A DNA stretch of 64,000 bases from Janthinobacterium sp. CG3 (GCF_000344615.1 NZ_KB467824.1:1390592-1454591), one strand, 5' to 3'; positions 1-8,538 are shown, numbered from the stretch's first letter. Numbers and translations: made by a program. Notes: generated by a model not told the origin, from the sequence alone.

Positions 1-313
1 CCGGGTCGGGCACGAACTGCGTGATATCGTCGAATTGAAGCGCAGAAGGGCCGATAAGCATGGCTGGCATGGCCGGCAAGGGCAGCCCGGGGGGCTGGTG
101 CGCGGCCGAGTGATCCGAAACATGCTCGGCTGACTCGTCCGAGTTGTCGTAATGCACGGTGCCGTCGGCGTCGTGGTGGTGCTGGACGCCGCCGGCATGG
201 TCGCGTTCATGCGCGATGCCCGCCCCCTGCGCAGACGTCATCGTGCCAAATTGCATGGCGAAGCCATGCAAAGGCAAAAGGCAGATCAGCAGCAGAAAAA
301 ACAAACGTCGCAC
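1..313 (-). CDS. CzcI-like His-rich exported metal-resistance protein, 3' end beyond window
   Basis: Partial gene whose C-terminus runs off the left edge; about 104 residues are visible. It opens with a GTG codon, followed by an Arg pair and a Leu/Phe-rich signal peptide (VRRLFFLLLICLLPLHGFA). The mature part is rich in His and Asp, with HHHDADG and several further His residues. A short exported His-rich protein of this build is typical of CzcI-like proteins that accompany cation efflux operons; that assignment is by resemblance only. No ATG and no strong Shine-Dalgarno sequence precede the GTG, and a stop lies 9 codons upstream in frame, so the start is constrained. Its partner genes would lie to the left. 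The cus-type operon at 6.7-13.3 kb is on the other strand. Confidence 0.6.
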   Translation of the reverse strand, partial: MRRLFFLLLICLLPLHGFAMQFGTMTSAQGAGIAHERDHAGGVQHHHDADGTVHYDNSDESAEHVSDHSAAHQPPGLPLPAMPAMLIGPSALQFDDITQFVPDP

Positions 314-416
314 GGTGTAGCCCAGAACGGAATGCGCTAATTATATCAGCGGGAGGGGGGCCGTCGGCAGCGCGTCGGCCGCACTATTTTCTCAGCGTGG
401 CCGGGCAGGCGCCGCA

Positions 417-451
417 GCGCGCCCCCCGCCTTCTCATGGCGGGGGGGCGCG
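417..451 (-). terminator. GC-rich hairpin downstream of the chitinase gene
   Basis: A 13-bp C/G stem with one bulged G and a 7-nt loop (TTCTCAT) lies about 135 bases after the chitinase stop and about 100 before the CzcI-like start, both on the minus strand. No U-run follows, so it may be a weak terminator, a processing structure or an mRNA end stabiliser. The rest of 314-584 shows no gene. Confidence 0.35.
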
Positions 452-584
452 GCAAGACATTCATGACCGGTTCGATCAACGTTGCCAGGCGCGCCGAGCG
501 CCATGGAACTCGTCAGGCTACAGGTGGGGCCGAAAGCGATTCGCATGTGCGCCGCCACCTGGCTGATAGTTTTCGCTGGCGCCC

Positions 585-1925
585 TTATGGCAGCGTTCGG
601 AGCACCGCCTTGGTCGGTGCCGAGAAGTTATGGCCGTCGTGCTTGTCCCAATTGATCGACCAGGTCATGACGCCGCGGAAGTCCGGGTAGGCCGCCGCCG
701 GCCGGATGGTGCCGCAGTTGAGCAGGCGCGTCAGGCAATTGAGCGCATTGCTCACGTCGGCGGAGGTGGTGAAACCCGAGTTGGCCGAGCTGCGTCCCGA
801 CGGCACGCCAAAGCCGACCTGGTCCGGCCGCAAACCGGCGAACGTGTTGTTACCGTACTGGAAGCCTTCGATCAACATTCTTGCGGTCGCCACCAGTTGG
901 TCCGCCGAGCCCGCCTTAATGGCATTGACCGAGTAGGGCGTGTAGATGTCGCCATTGTTGTAGTACTGTGGATGCAGCACGGTCAATTCGTTGCGCAGCG
1001 CGTTAATGATGGGAATATACGCGCCCCAGATGCTGCCATAGCTCGTGTAGCCGCCTTCGACATACACCCATTCCGGGGCCATCGACAGGTAAAAAGTCGA
1101 ACCAACCTTGGCTTTGAGGTTCTTAACCGCGATCGGCAGGTAGGTCTGAATGGCGGCACCTTGGGCGACGCCGTTTTCCAAGTCGATGTCGATGCCGTCA
1201 AAGCCGTATTTGGTCATGATGGCGTACAGGCTGTTAGTGAAATTGGTCGCTTCGGTGGTCGAGCCGACGGACACGGTTCCGTTCTGGCCACCGAGTGACA
1301 GTACAATTTTCTTGCCCTTCGCCTGTTTGGCCTTGATATCGGCGATGAACTGCGCCTCGCTGCCGGCCCCCGGATCGAGCGTCAGACTGACGTTGCCGCC
1401 GCCGGCATTGTCCGCGAACGACACCATGATGACATCCCAGTCATCGCTGATCTGGGCAATCGGATAGGTCGCGCCGCTTGGATTGGTGAAGTTGTGCCAA
1501 TAGCCGATCAACGCGTGTTTTGCCAGGCCGGGGGTTGGCGTAGGAGTTGGAGTTGGAGTTGGAGTTGGAGTAGGAGTCGGCGTTGGGGTAGGAGTGGGAG
1601 TGGGCGTGGGAGTAGGCGTCGCGCCGCAACTGCCCGCGCTGCTCCAAGGCTGGCCGCTACCCGCACCGCCATTGCTGGTCGAAGGATTGTTACCCTGGGT
1701 CCAATAATTCGCGTTGTAGTTGACGCTGTTATAGCTGGCCTTAGCTCCGCTCACATAGACTGCGCTGCTGCTCCATGCAGCATAGCAATCCGCCGCAGCC
1801 GCGACCACAGTGCTGCTCGCGTAGGTCTTTGTGCCACTTTCGCTTGCCCCTTCGCCGCCACCGCAGGCCGCGAGCGTGCCGCCGAACACACCGACTACCA
1901 AGCTGTTGATGATTGTCTTGTTCAA
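585..1925 (-). CDS. Secreted lipoprotein chitinase: CBM5/12, Pro-Thr linker, GH18 domain
   Basis: 446 residues. Hydrolyses chitin beta-1,4 linkages outside the cytoplasm. The N-terminus has a lipobox (LAAC, Cys21), so the protein is probably lipid-anchored or released from the surface. Residues 47-100 look like a CBM5/12 chitin-binding module (CYAAWSSSAVYVSGAKASY, then W-rich NYWTQGNN and QPW). About 15 Thr-Pro repeats (103-132) form a linker. The GH18 barrel starts near 137, with the LSLGG strand and DGIDIDLE (243-250), in which Glu250 is the expected catalytic acid. The start codon is TTG, supported by AAGGAG seven bases upstream and by the signal peptide that follows at once. Monocistronic, with its own upstream promoter candidate. 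Confidence 0.93.
   Translation of the reverse strand: MNKTIINSLVVGVFGGTLAACGGGEGASESGTKTYASSTVVAAAADCYAAWSSSAVYVSGAKASYNSVNYNANYWTQGNNPSTSNGGAGSGQPWSSAGSCGATPTPTPTPTPTPTPTPTPTPTPTPTPTPTPGLAKHALIGYWHNFTNPSGATYPIAQISDDWDVIMVSFADNAGGGNVSLTLDPGAGSEAQFIADIKAKQAKGKKIVLSLGGQNGTVSVGSTTEATNFTNSLYAIMTKYGFDGIDIDLENGVAQGAAIQTYLPIAVKNLKAKVGSTFYLSMAPEWVYVEGGYTSYGSIWGAYIPIINALRNELTVLHPQYYNNGDIYTPYSVNAIKAGSADQLVATARMLIEGFQYGNNTFAGLRPDQVGFGVPSGRSSANSGFTTSADVSNALNCLTRLLNCGTIRPAAAYPDFRGVMTWSINWDKHDGHNFSAPTKAVLRTLP
1530..1622 (-). repeat. Hexanucleotide array encoding the Thr-Pro linker of the chitinase
   Basis: Imperfect GTNGGN hexamers on the plus strand (ACNCCN as read in the gene) repeat about 15 times and encode (TP)n. 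Third positions vary in blocks (GTTGGA, GTGGGA, GTAGGA), suggesting expansion by slippage or unequal exchange. Changes by whole hexamers would alter linker length without breaking the frame. Confidence 0.85.
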
Positions 1926-1986
1926 TTACGTCTCCTTGTTATTGGTTTTGCTACGTCGAAAAGCACAGAAAAACTTGTCTTTTCGA

Positions 1987-2015
1987 GAATGCGAGCATTC
2001 GATCTGGTAGTCAAC
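1987..2015 (-). promoter_or_regulatory. Candidate chitinase promoter with overlapping palindrome
   Basis: On the minus strand TTGACT (2015-2010), a 17-bp spacer and CATTCT (1992-1987) resemble a sigma-70 promoter about 62 bases upstream of the chitinase start. A perfect palindrome GAATGC-GA-GCATTC (1988-2001) covers the -10 and downstream spacer, where a repressor would act. Confidence 0.4.
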
Positions 2016-2214
2016 TGGTTTCAAAAAACAAATCACAACAGATACCAATTTCTCTCCGGCGGCAAAAGATTCTCAGCGCGTGCAAGCCAAACGTGGCGAT
2101 ACCAATTTTCTTCGCCGGGCAGGTGGTATCAGCGCAGAAAGCTAGGGCGACGGCATGGAAACCGCCATTTCAAAACCTGACCCCGGGGTTGTTGCGTCGC
2201 GTGGCGCTTCATGC

Positions 2215-2243
2215 TTGACATTCAGGCAACTGGGTGCCAGACT
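2215..2243 (+). promoter_or_regulatory. Candidate promoter of the rsgA leader transcript
   Basis: Perfect TTGACA (2215-2220), a 17-bp spacer and CAGACT (2238-2243), 34 bases before the leader ORF ATG. The -35 is a full match and the -10 matches the consensus at three positions. About 240 bases of transcript would precede rsgA. Confidence 0.5.
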
Positions 2244-2277
2244 CGGCATTCCATTCAACTTCCACAGGAGACACATC

Positions 2278-2316
2278 ATGCGAACCAATGAGATTGTCGT
2301 CCTGTCGGCTGCCTGA
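2278..2316 (+). CDS. Short leader ORF (12 codons) upstream of rsgA
   Basis: ATG to TGA encodes MRTNEIVVLSAA. ACAGGAG (2264-2270) gives it one of the best ribosome binding sites in the window, with a 7-base spacer. It is too short to be a functional protein, and rsgA starts 168 bases after its stop. The arrangement resembles a translated leader peptide that controls a downstream gene through ribosome position. I do not recognise the peptide or its ligand. Confidence 0.5.
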   Translation: MRTNEIVVLSAA

Positions 2317-2484
2317 TCGCGCTTCTCCGCCTTTCGCTCCCGTTGTCACCTTTGATCTGAGCCGAGTGTGTTGAGACGCGCCTGATTGCGCGCCGACTTC
2401 CGTTTCTTCGTGCCTCCACGCTGTGCGTGGCGGCTTTGCCTGCGCTCGCCGCAAGCCTTACGAATCAGGGACTTCACTTCTATC
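2317..2484 (+). promoter_or_regulatory. Structured leader between short ORF and rsgA
   Basis: 168 bases with no in-frame gene supported. It contains a perfect hairpin CCACGC-TGT-GCGTGG (2416-2430), a GCGC-CTGATT-GCGC element near 2380-2395, and AGGGA shortly before the rsgA ATG. With the strongly initiated short ORF ahead of it, a cis-regulatory RNA (attenuator or riboswitch-like) is plausible. No known class was recognised. Confidence 0.35.
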
Positions 2485-3549
2485 ATGATCGACTTCGATT
2501 TCGAATTACTCCGCAATATCGGCCTCAACCAAACTATCGCCAACCGGCTCTACACCCTTGAACTGGCGCCGCCGGGCGCCCGCTTGGCGCGCATCACCGA
2601 AGTGCAGCGCGACTGGCTGACGGTGCACGACGGCAGGGAGGAGTACCGCGTGCGCGCCTTGCCGCGCGTGCTGCAAGCGCTGCTGTTGCAAAACGTCGTC
2701 TTGGTCGTCGGCGACTGGGTGCTGGTGGAGGCGCACCCGAACGACGAATACTGGATCGTCGCGCGGCTGGCGCCGGTGAGCCACATTGCGCGCCGTACCA
2801 ATGACAGCCGGCGCCAATCGCTCGCCAGCAATATCGACACCGCCTTGCTGGTCATGGGCCTCGACCACGACTTCAACCTGCGCCGGATGGAGCGCTATAT
2901 CGCGCTGGTACAGGCGGCCGGCGTGGCGGCGGTGGTGGTGCTGACGAAGGCCGACATCGGCAGCGATGTGGCGCAACGCATGGCGCAATTGCAGCAACGG
3001 CTGCCGGCCAGCGTGCCGGCGTTTGCGGTGAACGCGTTGGCGCCCGACACGGCGGCGGTATTGGCGCCGTGGCTCACGCCCGGGCAGACGCTGATGCTGC
3101 TGGGAACTTCCGGCGCCGGCAAGTCGACGCTGACGAATACGCTCTGCGGCGGCGGCCAGCAAACCGGCGGCGTGCGCCGCGGCGACGGCCGCGGCCGGCA
3201 CACGACGACATCGCGCTCGCTACACCAGTGCGAGGGCGGCGCCTGCATCATCGACACGCCGGGGCTGCGCTCCTGGCGCCCGGACGCCAACGAGCGCGCG
3301 CTGGCGGCGACGTTCGAGGATATCGACGCGCTGGCGGCGGGCTGCCAGTTCCGTGACTGCGGCCACGCCGACGAGCCGGGTTGCGCGGTGCGCGGCGCGG
3401 TCGACGCTGACCGCCTGCGCAACTACCACAAGCTGCTGCGCGAGGCGCGGCGCGGGCAGCAGACGCCGCTCGAGCGAATCGCCGAACGCGCCAAGTGGAA
3501 AGTGTTGATGAAGTCGGTGCAACAGCGCGACCGCCACAATCGGGGCTAG
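2485..3549 (+). CDS. rsgA: Ribosome small-subunit-dependent GTPase RsgA (YjeQ family)
   Basis: 354 residues; a circularly permuted GTPase that assists late 30S maturation. The N-terminal OB-fold (about 35-110) is followed by G4 TKAD (154-157), the P-loop GTSGAGKS (207-214), switch-1 GRHTTT (237-242) and G3 DTPG (257-260). The C-terminal zinc motif has Cys287, Cys292, His294 and Cys300. I start at ATG 2485, where the conserved protein begins; an upstream in-frame start would add 33 unrelated residues. At 354 residues it is longer than the roughly 300-residue form usual in beta-proteobacteria, so it may be a paralogue with its own regulation. It sits alone behind the structured leader. Confidence 0.9.
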   Translation: MIDFDFELLRNIGLNQTIANRLYTLELAPPGARLARITEVQRDWLTVHDGREEYRVRALPRVLQALLLQNVVLVVGDWVLVEAHPNDEYWIVARLAPVSHIARRTNDSRRQSLASNIDTALLVMGLDHDFNLRRMERYIALVQAAGVAAVVVLTKADIGSDVAQRMAQLQQRLPASVPAFAVNALAPDTAAVLAPWLTPGQTLMLLGTSGAGKSTLTNTLCGGGQQTGGVRRGDGRGRHTTTSRSLHQCEGGACIIDTPGLRSWRPDANERALAATFEDIDALAAGCQFRDCGHADEPGCAVRGAVDADRLRNYHKLLREARRGQQTPLERIAERAKWKVLMKSVQQRDRHNRG

Positions 3550-3797
3550 CGTCGTCGCTTGCGGATGGATGGACGCGTCCCAAGGCCGGGCACAAATGCG
3601 GGTCCGGCCTGAAGGGGTATCGTTATACGCCGGGCAGCGCCGGCCGGCGTTGTATTTTTGCCCAGAAGACGGTGCGAAAGGCCAAGGTCGATAGGTGTAT
3701 GAATCTAGCTTGGAGCAAAGCGGGTTAAGATCGCCATCATCGTATTCGAGAAAGACAGGCCACTCATGCGCCCTGCCACCAGCCGACTCGCCGCGCT

Positions 3798-4475
3798 ATG
3801 CTGACTATTTTTGACAACATCGTCTGGCATACGCTGTGCGGGCCGCATGCGCAATATAGCGCCGGCACGCCCGAGGCGCGCCGGTATGTGGCGGGATTCA
3901 CGCCTTTTATCGCGTTTGCCGATCTGCAGCATCCGAATTTCGACGCGTTGGCTCCCTTCGTCCTGCCGGACGAGCATGTGTACTGCGACGGCTGGGCCGG
4001 CGCCCCCCCCGCCGGTTGGCGCATCGAGTCCGAAGCCACTCTGGTCAGGATGCTATGGGAGGGAGACATGCCCGCGGCCGACGGGGAGCCCGAGCCGGTG
4101 CTGCTCGATGCTAGTCATGGCGCCGCCGCGCTCGAGCTGGCCGCGCTGACCCGCCCGGGACCGTTTGCGGCCCGGACCGTGGAGCTGGGCCGCTATGTCG
4201 GCATGTTTTGCGGCGAGCGATTGGTGGCGATGGCCGGCGCGCGCGCCTGCGCCGGCGGCTGGCAGGAAATCACCGGCGTTTGCACCCATCCCGACTTCCG
4301 CGGCAGGGGCTTGGCCCGCCGCCTCGTCCTTGGCTTGATCCGGCGCGCGATGCAGCACGAGGCGATGCCTTTTCTGCGCGTCATGCGCGACAACGCCGCA
4401 ATCCACGGTCTTTACCAGCGCATGGGTTTTCGCGACTATCGCGACTCCACGGCCAGGGAAATTTCGCGGCGCTGA
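3798..4475 (+). CDS. GNAT (FR47-like) N-acetyltransferase
   Basis: 225 residues. The acetyl-CoA-binding motif A is visible as GVCTHPDFRGRGLARRLVLG (about 154-173), followed by the FR47-type end NAAIHGLYQRMGFRDYRD. The first 100 residues are not clearly a known domain. Substrate unknown. The ATG has no good Shine-Dalgarno sequence. A 12-codon ORF (3766-3804) ends across it, its TGA overlapping the first codons, so translational coupling is possible. The 250 bases before it (3550-3765) hold no other gene I can support. Confidence 0.82.
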   Translation: MLTIFDNIVWHTLCGPHAQYSAGTPEARRYVAGFTPFIAFADLQHPNFDALAPFVLPDEHVYCDGWAGAPPAGWRIESEATLVRMLWEGDMPAADGEPEPVLLDASHGAAALELAALTRPGPFAARTVELGRYVGMFCGERLVAMAGARACAGGWQEITGVCTHPDFRGRGLARRLVLGLIRRAMQHEAMPFLRVMRDNAAIHGLYQRMGFRDYRDSTAREISRR

Positions 4476-4568
4476 CGAGCGGCGGGCATCGCCGCCCTGA
4501 TTCTTGGATTCATCGCTTTGCGATCATTTTCGTGCGAAGATCGCCGACCGGCACAAAAAGGATAGTTG

Positions 4569-6401
4569 ATGAAGATGAACTGGAAGCAAAGGGGCGCTGG
4601 CGTCGGCTGTTCGCTACTACTGGCCGCCGCTGCCGCCGCTGCGCCGCAGGCCGACACGGTCTACCGCAACGGTTATGTCTACACGGTCGATGCGCGCGAC
4701 AGCGTGCACCAGGCGCTGGCGGTGCGCGCCGGTCGCATCGTTTATGTCGGCGACGACGCCGGCGCCGCGCACCACACCGGCAAACGCACCCATGTCGTCG
4801 ATCTGGGCGGGCGCATGCTGATGCCGGGGCTGGTCGACGGCCATTTGCATCCGCAATCGGGCGGCGCCCGTCTGCTTAACTGCAACCTGAATTACGCCTC
4901 GCTGACCGTGCCGCAGTTCCAAGCGCGTATCCAAGCTTGCCTGGACGCCGACAAGCAAGGTGGCGCCAAGCGCTGGCTGGTGGTGGTCAACTGGTTCCAA
5001 CAAGGCATGCAGCCGGAGGGCGTAGCTACCGGCGTCGCCACGCTGGACGCGCTCAAGACCGCGCGCCCCGTCATGGTCCGTTCCTCGTTCGGCCACTCCA
5101 CGCTGGTCAACAGCCGCGCGCTGCAACTGGCCGGCATTCAGCGCGGCACGGTCGATCCGGTGGCCGGCAAAATTACCCGCGACGCCCGTGGCGAAGCCAG
5201 CGGTCTGCTGGAAGACGCCGCCCAGGAGCTGGTGATGAAACTGGTGCCGCCGCTGACGCCGGCCGAGAACCTGGCCGCTTCCCGTGCCGCGCTGGCCGCG
5301 CTGCGCCAGCAGGGCGTAAGCAGTTTCCTCGACGCCTATACCGATCCGGAAACCATGACCGCCTTCAGCCAACTGCAACGGCGCGGCGAGTTGACCGCAC
5401 GCGGCCACTTTGCCGTGTTGATCGCCCCCGAGGACGGCGCGGCGCCGGGCAGGGCGGTGGCCGGGCTGCTCAAGCAGTCGCGCCAATTCGACCAGGGCGC
5501 GACCCGGGTGGCGCCATCGCTGCAGGTGCGCCACGCCAAGCTGTTCATGGACGGCGTTATCGCCGCGCCTGCCCAGACCGGCACCTTGCTCGCGCCCTAC
5601 TATATAGACCAGGGCACGCCGCAACAGCCGCACTGGGTGCCGGGCGCAAGCAAGGGGCCGGACAGCTACTTCCCGCCGGCGCGGCTGCAAGGCGTGCTGC
5701 GCGAACTGGCCAAGGCCGGTATCGACCCGCACATCCACGCCGATGGCGACGGCGCAGTGCGCGACGCGCTCGATGCGCTCGCCGCGCTGCGCGCCACGCC
5801 ACAGGGCAGGGCGCTGCGGCCGGCGCTGGCGCACGCCGAACTGGTCGATCCGGCCGACTTCGCCCGCTTCGCCGCACTCGACACCAGCGCCGTGCTGTCT
5901 TTCCAGTGGGGCAAGCCGGCGCCCGACACGGTGGCGGCGCTGAAGCCTTATCTGGGGCCGCTTCGCTATGACGTCGTGGAGCCGCAGTCGCTGCTGCTGG
6001 CGGCCGGCGCCCGCGTCGTCTACGGCAGCGACTGGCCGGTCGACGCGCTCGACGAATGGTTCGCCCTCAAGGTCGGCGTGACCCGCACGGCCGCGCCCGA
6101 CGCCGGCGCCGAGTTCGCCGGCCAGCTCGGCCCGCATCCCGGCATGCCGCGCGCCGCCGTGCTGCGCGCGATCACGATGAACTCGTCCTACACGCTGCGC
6201 CAGGAACGCCAGACCGGTTCGCTGGAGGTGGGCAAGCTGGCCGATATGATCGTGTTGGACCGCAATTTCTTCACCATTCCGGCCGAGGACATTGCCAATA
6301 TCAAGGTGTTGCAAACCATGGTGGGCGGAAAGATCGTGTATCGGGACAAGGGCTGGCCTGGCCTGGCCAGTAGCGCTCGGCGGCGGCCGTTACGTTCATA
6401 G
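4569..6401 (+). CDS. Exported amidohydrolase, YtcJ-like family
   Basis: 610 residues. A signal peptide (GVGCSLLLAAAAAAAPQA) points to the periplasm. The amidohydrolase barrel has the metal-binding DGHLHP about 80 residues in, a later His in DPHIHADGDG, and the closing GSDWPVDALDEW, with a C-terminal beta-sandwich ending LADMIVLDRNFF. This is the amidohydrolase-3 / YtcJ group, of mostly unknown substrate. ATG 4569 follows AAAGGA by six bases; a TTG one codon earlier is the alternative. Transcribed alone between the GNAT gene and the efflux operon. Confidence 0.88.
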   Translation: MKMNWKQRGAGVGCSLLLAAAAAAAPQADTVYRNGYVYTVDARDSVHQALAVRAGRIVYVGDDAGAAHHTGKRTHVVDLGGRMLMPGLVDGHLHPQSGGARLLNCNLNYASLTVPQFQARIQACLDADKQGGAKRWLVVVNWFQQGMQPEGVATGVATLDALKTARPVMVRSSFGHSTLVNSRALQLAGIQRGTVDPVAGKITRDARGEASGLLEDAAQELVMKLVPPLTPAENLAASRAALAALRQQGVSSFLDAYTDPETMTAFSQLQRRGELTARGHFAVLIAPEDGAAPGRAVAGLLKQSRQFDQGATRVAPSLQVRHAKLFMDGVIAAPAQTGTLLAPYYIDQGTPQQPHWVPGASKGPDSYFPPARLQGVLRELAKAGIDPHIHADGDGAVRDALDALAALRATPQGRALRPALAHAELVDPADFARFAALDTSAVLSFQWGKPAPDTVAALKPYLGPLRYDVVEPQSLLLAAGARVVYGSDWPVDALDEWFALKVGVTRTAAPDAGAEFAGQLGPHPGMPRAAVLRAITMNSSYTLRQERQTGSLEVGKLADMIVLDRNFFTIPAEDIANIKVLQTMVGGKIVYRDKGWPGLASSARRRPLRS

Positions 6402-6657
6402 GGTTGCATGGCGGTCGGGGCTCCCGTCTGCCCGCCTGGCTGGCCGTGGGAGGCAGAGCAATGGGTTTCGGATCACCTGCGCGGGCAACCCTGTCTTGCC
6501 AATTTTAGGGACTTGCTGGACATAGCGACGCGCGACGACACCAAGTACGTGACTTTGGCGCGTCGCGGCCTTGCATATTGTTGGCTTGTCCAAGCGACAC
6601 CGATATTTGACCCAAGGGGGGCCGTGTGTTGCCGGTGTTTTGTCTCACCTGCTAAAT

Positions 6658-6687
6658 TTGACAGCGGGCCGTCTCGCTTGCTACTAT
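6658..6687 (+). promoter_or_regulatory. Candidate sigma-70 promoter of the cus-type efflux operon
   Basis: TTGACA (6658-6663), an 18-bp spacer and TACTAT (6682-6687) lie just upstream of the first operon gene at 6712, giving a short 5' leader. The spacer lacks the long palindrome expected for a MerR/CueR-type site. The rest of 6402-6657 shows no supported gene. Confidence 0.55.
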
Positions 6688-6711
6688 GGATTAAGAAAAA
6701 AACACCTCCCG

Positions 6712-7119
6712 ATGAAATCCTCCCGACACTTTCGATATGTTGCCGCGCTGATTGCGCTATTCAGCATGCTGTTCATGCAGCTTGCCGTGGCATCGTACGC
6801 CTGCCCGAACCTGCGGACGGGGCAAAATAACGGAGCGCTGGCCCAATCGTCGAGTTCAGGGATGCGAAACATGTCCGCTTGTACCGGGATGGATATGCAG
6901 CAGCCGAGTTTGTGCCACGCCCACAGCCAAACCGGCAACCAATCCCTCGACAAGCCCGAGCTGCCGCAGGTGCAGCCCTTCGTGGCCGTCGAATTGATGC
7001 AGGCGTTGATTTTCCTCGATACCGCCTACCGTCCGCACTCCGCCCAGTCACCCGCGCCGCTGTTGCAGCGCGCCACCGCGCCGCCGCTGTCCATCCGCAA
7101 CTGCTGTTTCCGCATTTAA
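6712..7119 (+). CDS. Small exported Cys/His/Met-rich protein heading the efflux operon
   Basis: 135 residues. The N-terminus is a signal peptide or anchor (RYVAALIALFSMLFMQLAVA). The rest carries scattered metal ligands: ACPN, MRNMSACTGMDM, LCHAHSQ and a terminal NCC. It lies 75 bases upstream of the outer membrane factor of a copper-type RND pump and directly behind the operon promoter, so a periplasmic metal-binding or sensing role is inferred. I start at ATG 6712 because upstream in-frame sequence overlaps the promoter. No family recognised. Confidence 0.7.
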   Translation: MKSSRHFRYVAALIALFSMLFMQLAVASYACPNLRTGQNNGALAQSSSSGMRNMSACTGMDMQQPSLCHAHSQTGNQSLDKPELPQVQPFVAVELMQALIFLDTAYRPHSAQSPAPLLQRATAPPLSIRNCCFRI

Positions 7120-7194
7120 GCCTCGTGATCGCCTAGTCCGCCATCGTTGCGCGTCCCGCGCAGTCGATGTTGTTCAACGCCGTCTGGAGCTTCC

Positions 7195-8538
7195 ATGCCA
7201 TCTTCTATTTTCGCGCCCGATACGGCGCGTCCAACCTTTTGCCGGCTTGTTGGCCGGGCCGCCTTCGCCGCATTGATTGGCGCGCTGGCGCTTCCACATG
7301 ACGCCCCAGCCGCCGAGGCGCCGCTCACCCTTGCCAGGGCCAGGCAACTGGCCATCGAACGCAACCGCGCACTCTCCGCGCAAGATTATGCCGCGTCCGC
7401 CTTGCGCGACATGGCGGTCGCGGCCGGGCAGCTTCCCGATCCCGTCCTCAAGCTCGGCGTCGACAACCTGCCGCTCAGCGGCGGGGACCGCTTCAGCCTT
7501 GGCGGCGACTTCATGACGATGCGGCGGGTCGGCGTGACGCAGGAAATCACGCGCGCCGACAAACGGCGCCTGCGCGCCGGCCGCTTCGAACGCGAGGCGG
7601 AAAAATCGCTTGCCGAGAAAGGCGCTGCCGCCGCAGCCATCGAGCGCGACACCGCGCTCGCTTGGCTGGAGCGGTATTACGCGCAGGCCATGGCGACGGC
7701 AATCGCCGAACAAGGGGCGCAGGCGGCCCTGGAAATTCAGGCCGCCGAAGGCGCCTACCGCGGCGGACGGGGCAGCCGGAGCGACCTGCTGGCCGCCCGC
7801 GGCGCCCTGGTCCTCATTGAAGACCGCGCCAGCGACGCGAAGCGGCGCGTGCGCGCCGCCAACACCATGCTGGCGCGTTGGATCGGCCCGGCGGCGGACC
7901 TGCCGCTGGCCGACGAGACTGGCACCGACACCATCCATCTGGACCGGGCGGCGCTCGACACCGAGCTTGCGCATCACCCCCAGGTGGCGGTGCTGGCGAA
8001 ACGGGAGGAAGTCGCGCTGGCGGAGGCGCAACTGGCCCGTGCCAACAAGACAGCCGACTGGAGTGTCGAACTGGCCTACCAGCAGCGCGGTCCCGGATAC
8101 GCCAACATGATTTCCTTCGGCGTCTCGATCCCGCTACAGTGGGACCAGAAGAACCGCCAGGACCGCGAGCTGTCGGCCAGGCTGGCGACGGTGGAGCAGG
8201 CCCGGGCCGAACGCGAGGAAGCGTTGCGCGCGCATGTCGCCGAAACACGGGCCATGATCGACGAGTGGGACAACGGGCATGAGCGCATCGGCCGCTACCG
8301 CCGCGAAGCGCTGCCGCTCGCCCGCGAGCGCACGGCGGCGGCGCTGGCCGCATACCGCGGCGGGCGGGCCGGACTGGCCGACGTGCTGGCCGCGCGCCGC
8401 GGCGAGGTCGAGGTGAGGATTCAGGCGCTGCAACTGGAGGCCGACATGGCGCGCCTGTGGGCGCAATTGAACTTTCTTTTGCCGGATGAGGGCCTGCGGG
8501 CGCGTCCGGCGGCGACGATGAACGGGAGCGTCCGATGA
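7195..8538 (+). CDS. CusC/TolC-family outer membrane factor of metal efflux pump
   Basis: 447 residues. An outer-membrane channel component with the two OEP repeats of the TolC superfamily: LTLARARQLAIERNRAL near the mature N-terminus, and long Ala/Arg/Glu-rich helices (around AEREEALRAHVAETRAM). A signal sequence spans about residues 15-38. ATG 7195 follows TGGAG by six bases. The stop overlaps the next start (ATGA at 8535-8538), so it is co-translated with the adaptor. Copper/silver rather than zinc is inferred from the CusF-like domain in the neighbour. Confidence 0.88.
   Translation: MPSSIFAPDTARPTFCRLVGRAAFAALIGALALPHDAPAAEAPLTLARARQLAIERNRALSAQDYAASALRDMAVAAGQLPDPVLKLGVDNLPLSGGDRFSLGGDFMTMRRVGVTQEITRADKRRLRAGRFEREAEKSLAEKGAAAAAIERDTALAWLERYYAQAMATAIAEQGAQAALEIQAAEGAYRGGRGSRSDLLAARGALVLIEDRASDAKRRVRAANTMLARWIGPAADLPLADETGTDTIHLDRAALDTELAHHPQVAVLAKREEVALAEAQLARANKTADWSVELAYQQRGPGYANMISFGVSIPLQWDQKNRQDRELSARLATVEQARAEREEALRAHVAETRAMIDEWDNGHERIGRYRREALPLARERTAAALAAYRGGRAGLADVLAARRGEVEVRIQALQLEADMARLWAQLNFLLPDEGLRARPAATMNGSVR

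Noticed and set aside
1530..1622. Regular repeats taken as a possible CRISPR array
   Set aside because: Units are 6 bp, contiguous and in frame within the chitinase; no spacers and no cas genes.
4617..6314. 565-codon antisense frame over the amidohydrolase
   Set aside because: Typical high-GC mirror frame, no start signal and no recognisable domain.
6402..6657. Possible gene in the spacer after the amidohydrolase
   Set aside because: Open frames present are short, lack ribosome binding sites and overlap the operon promoter.
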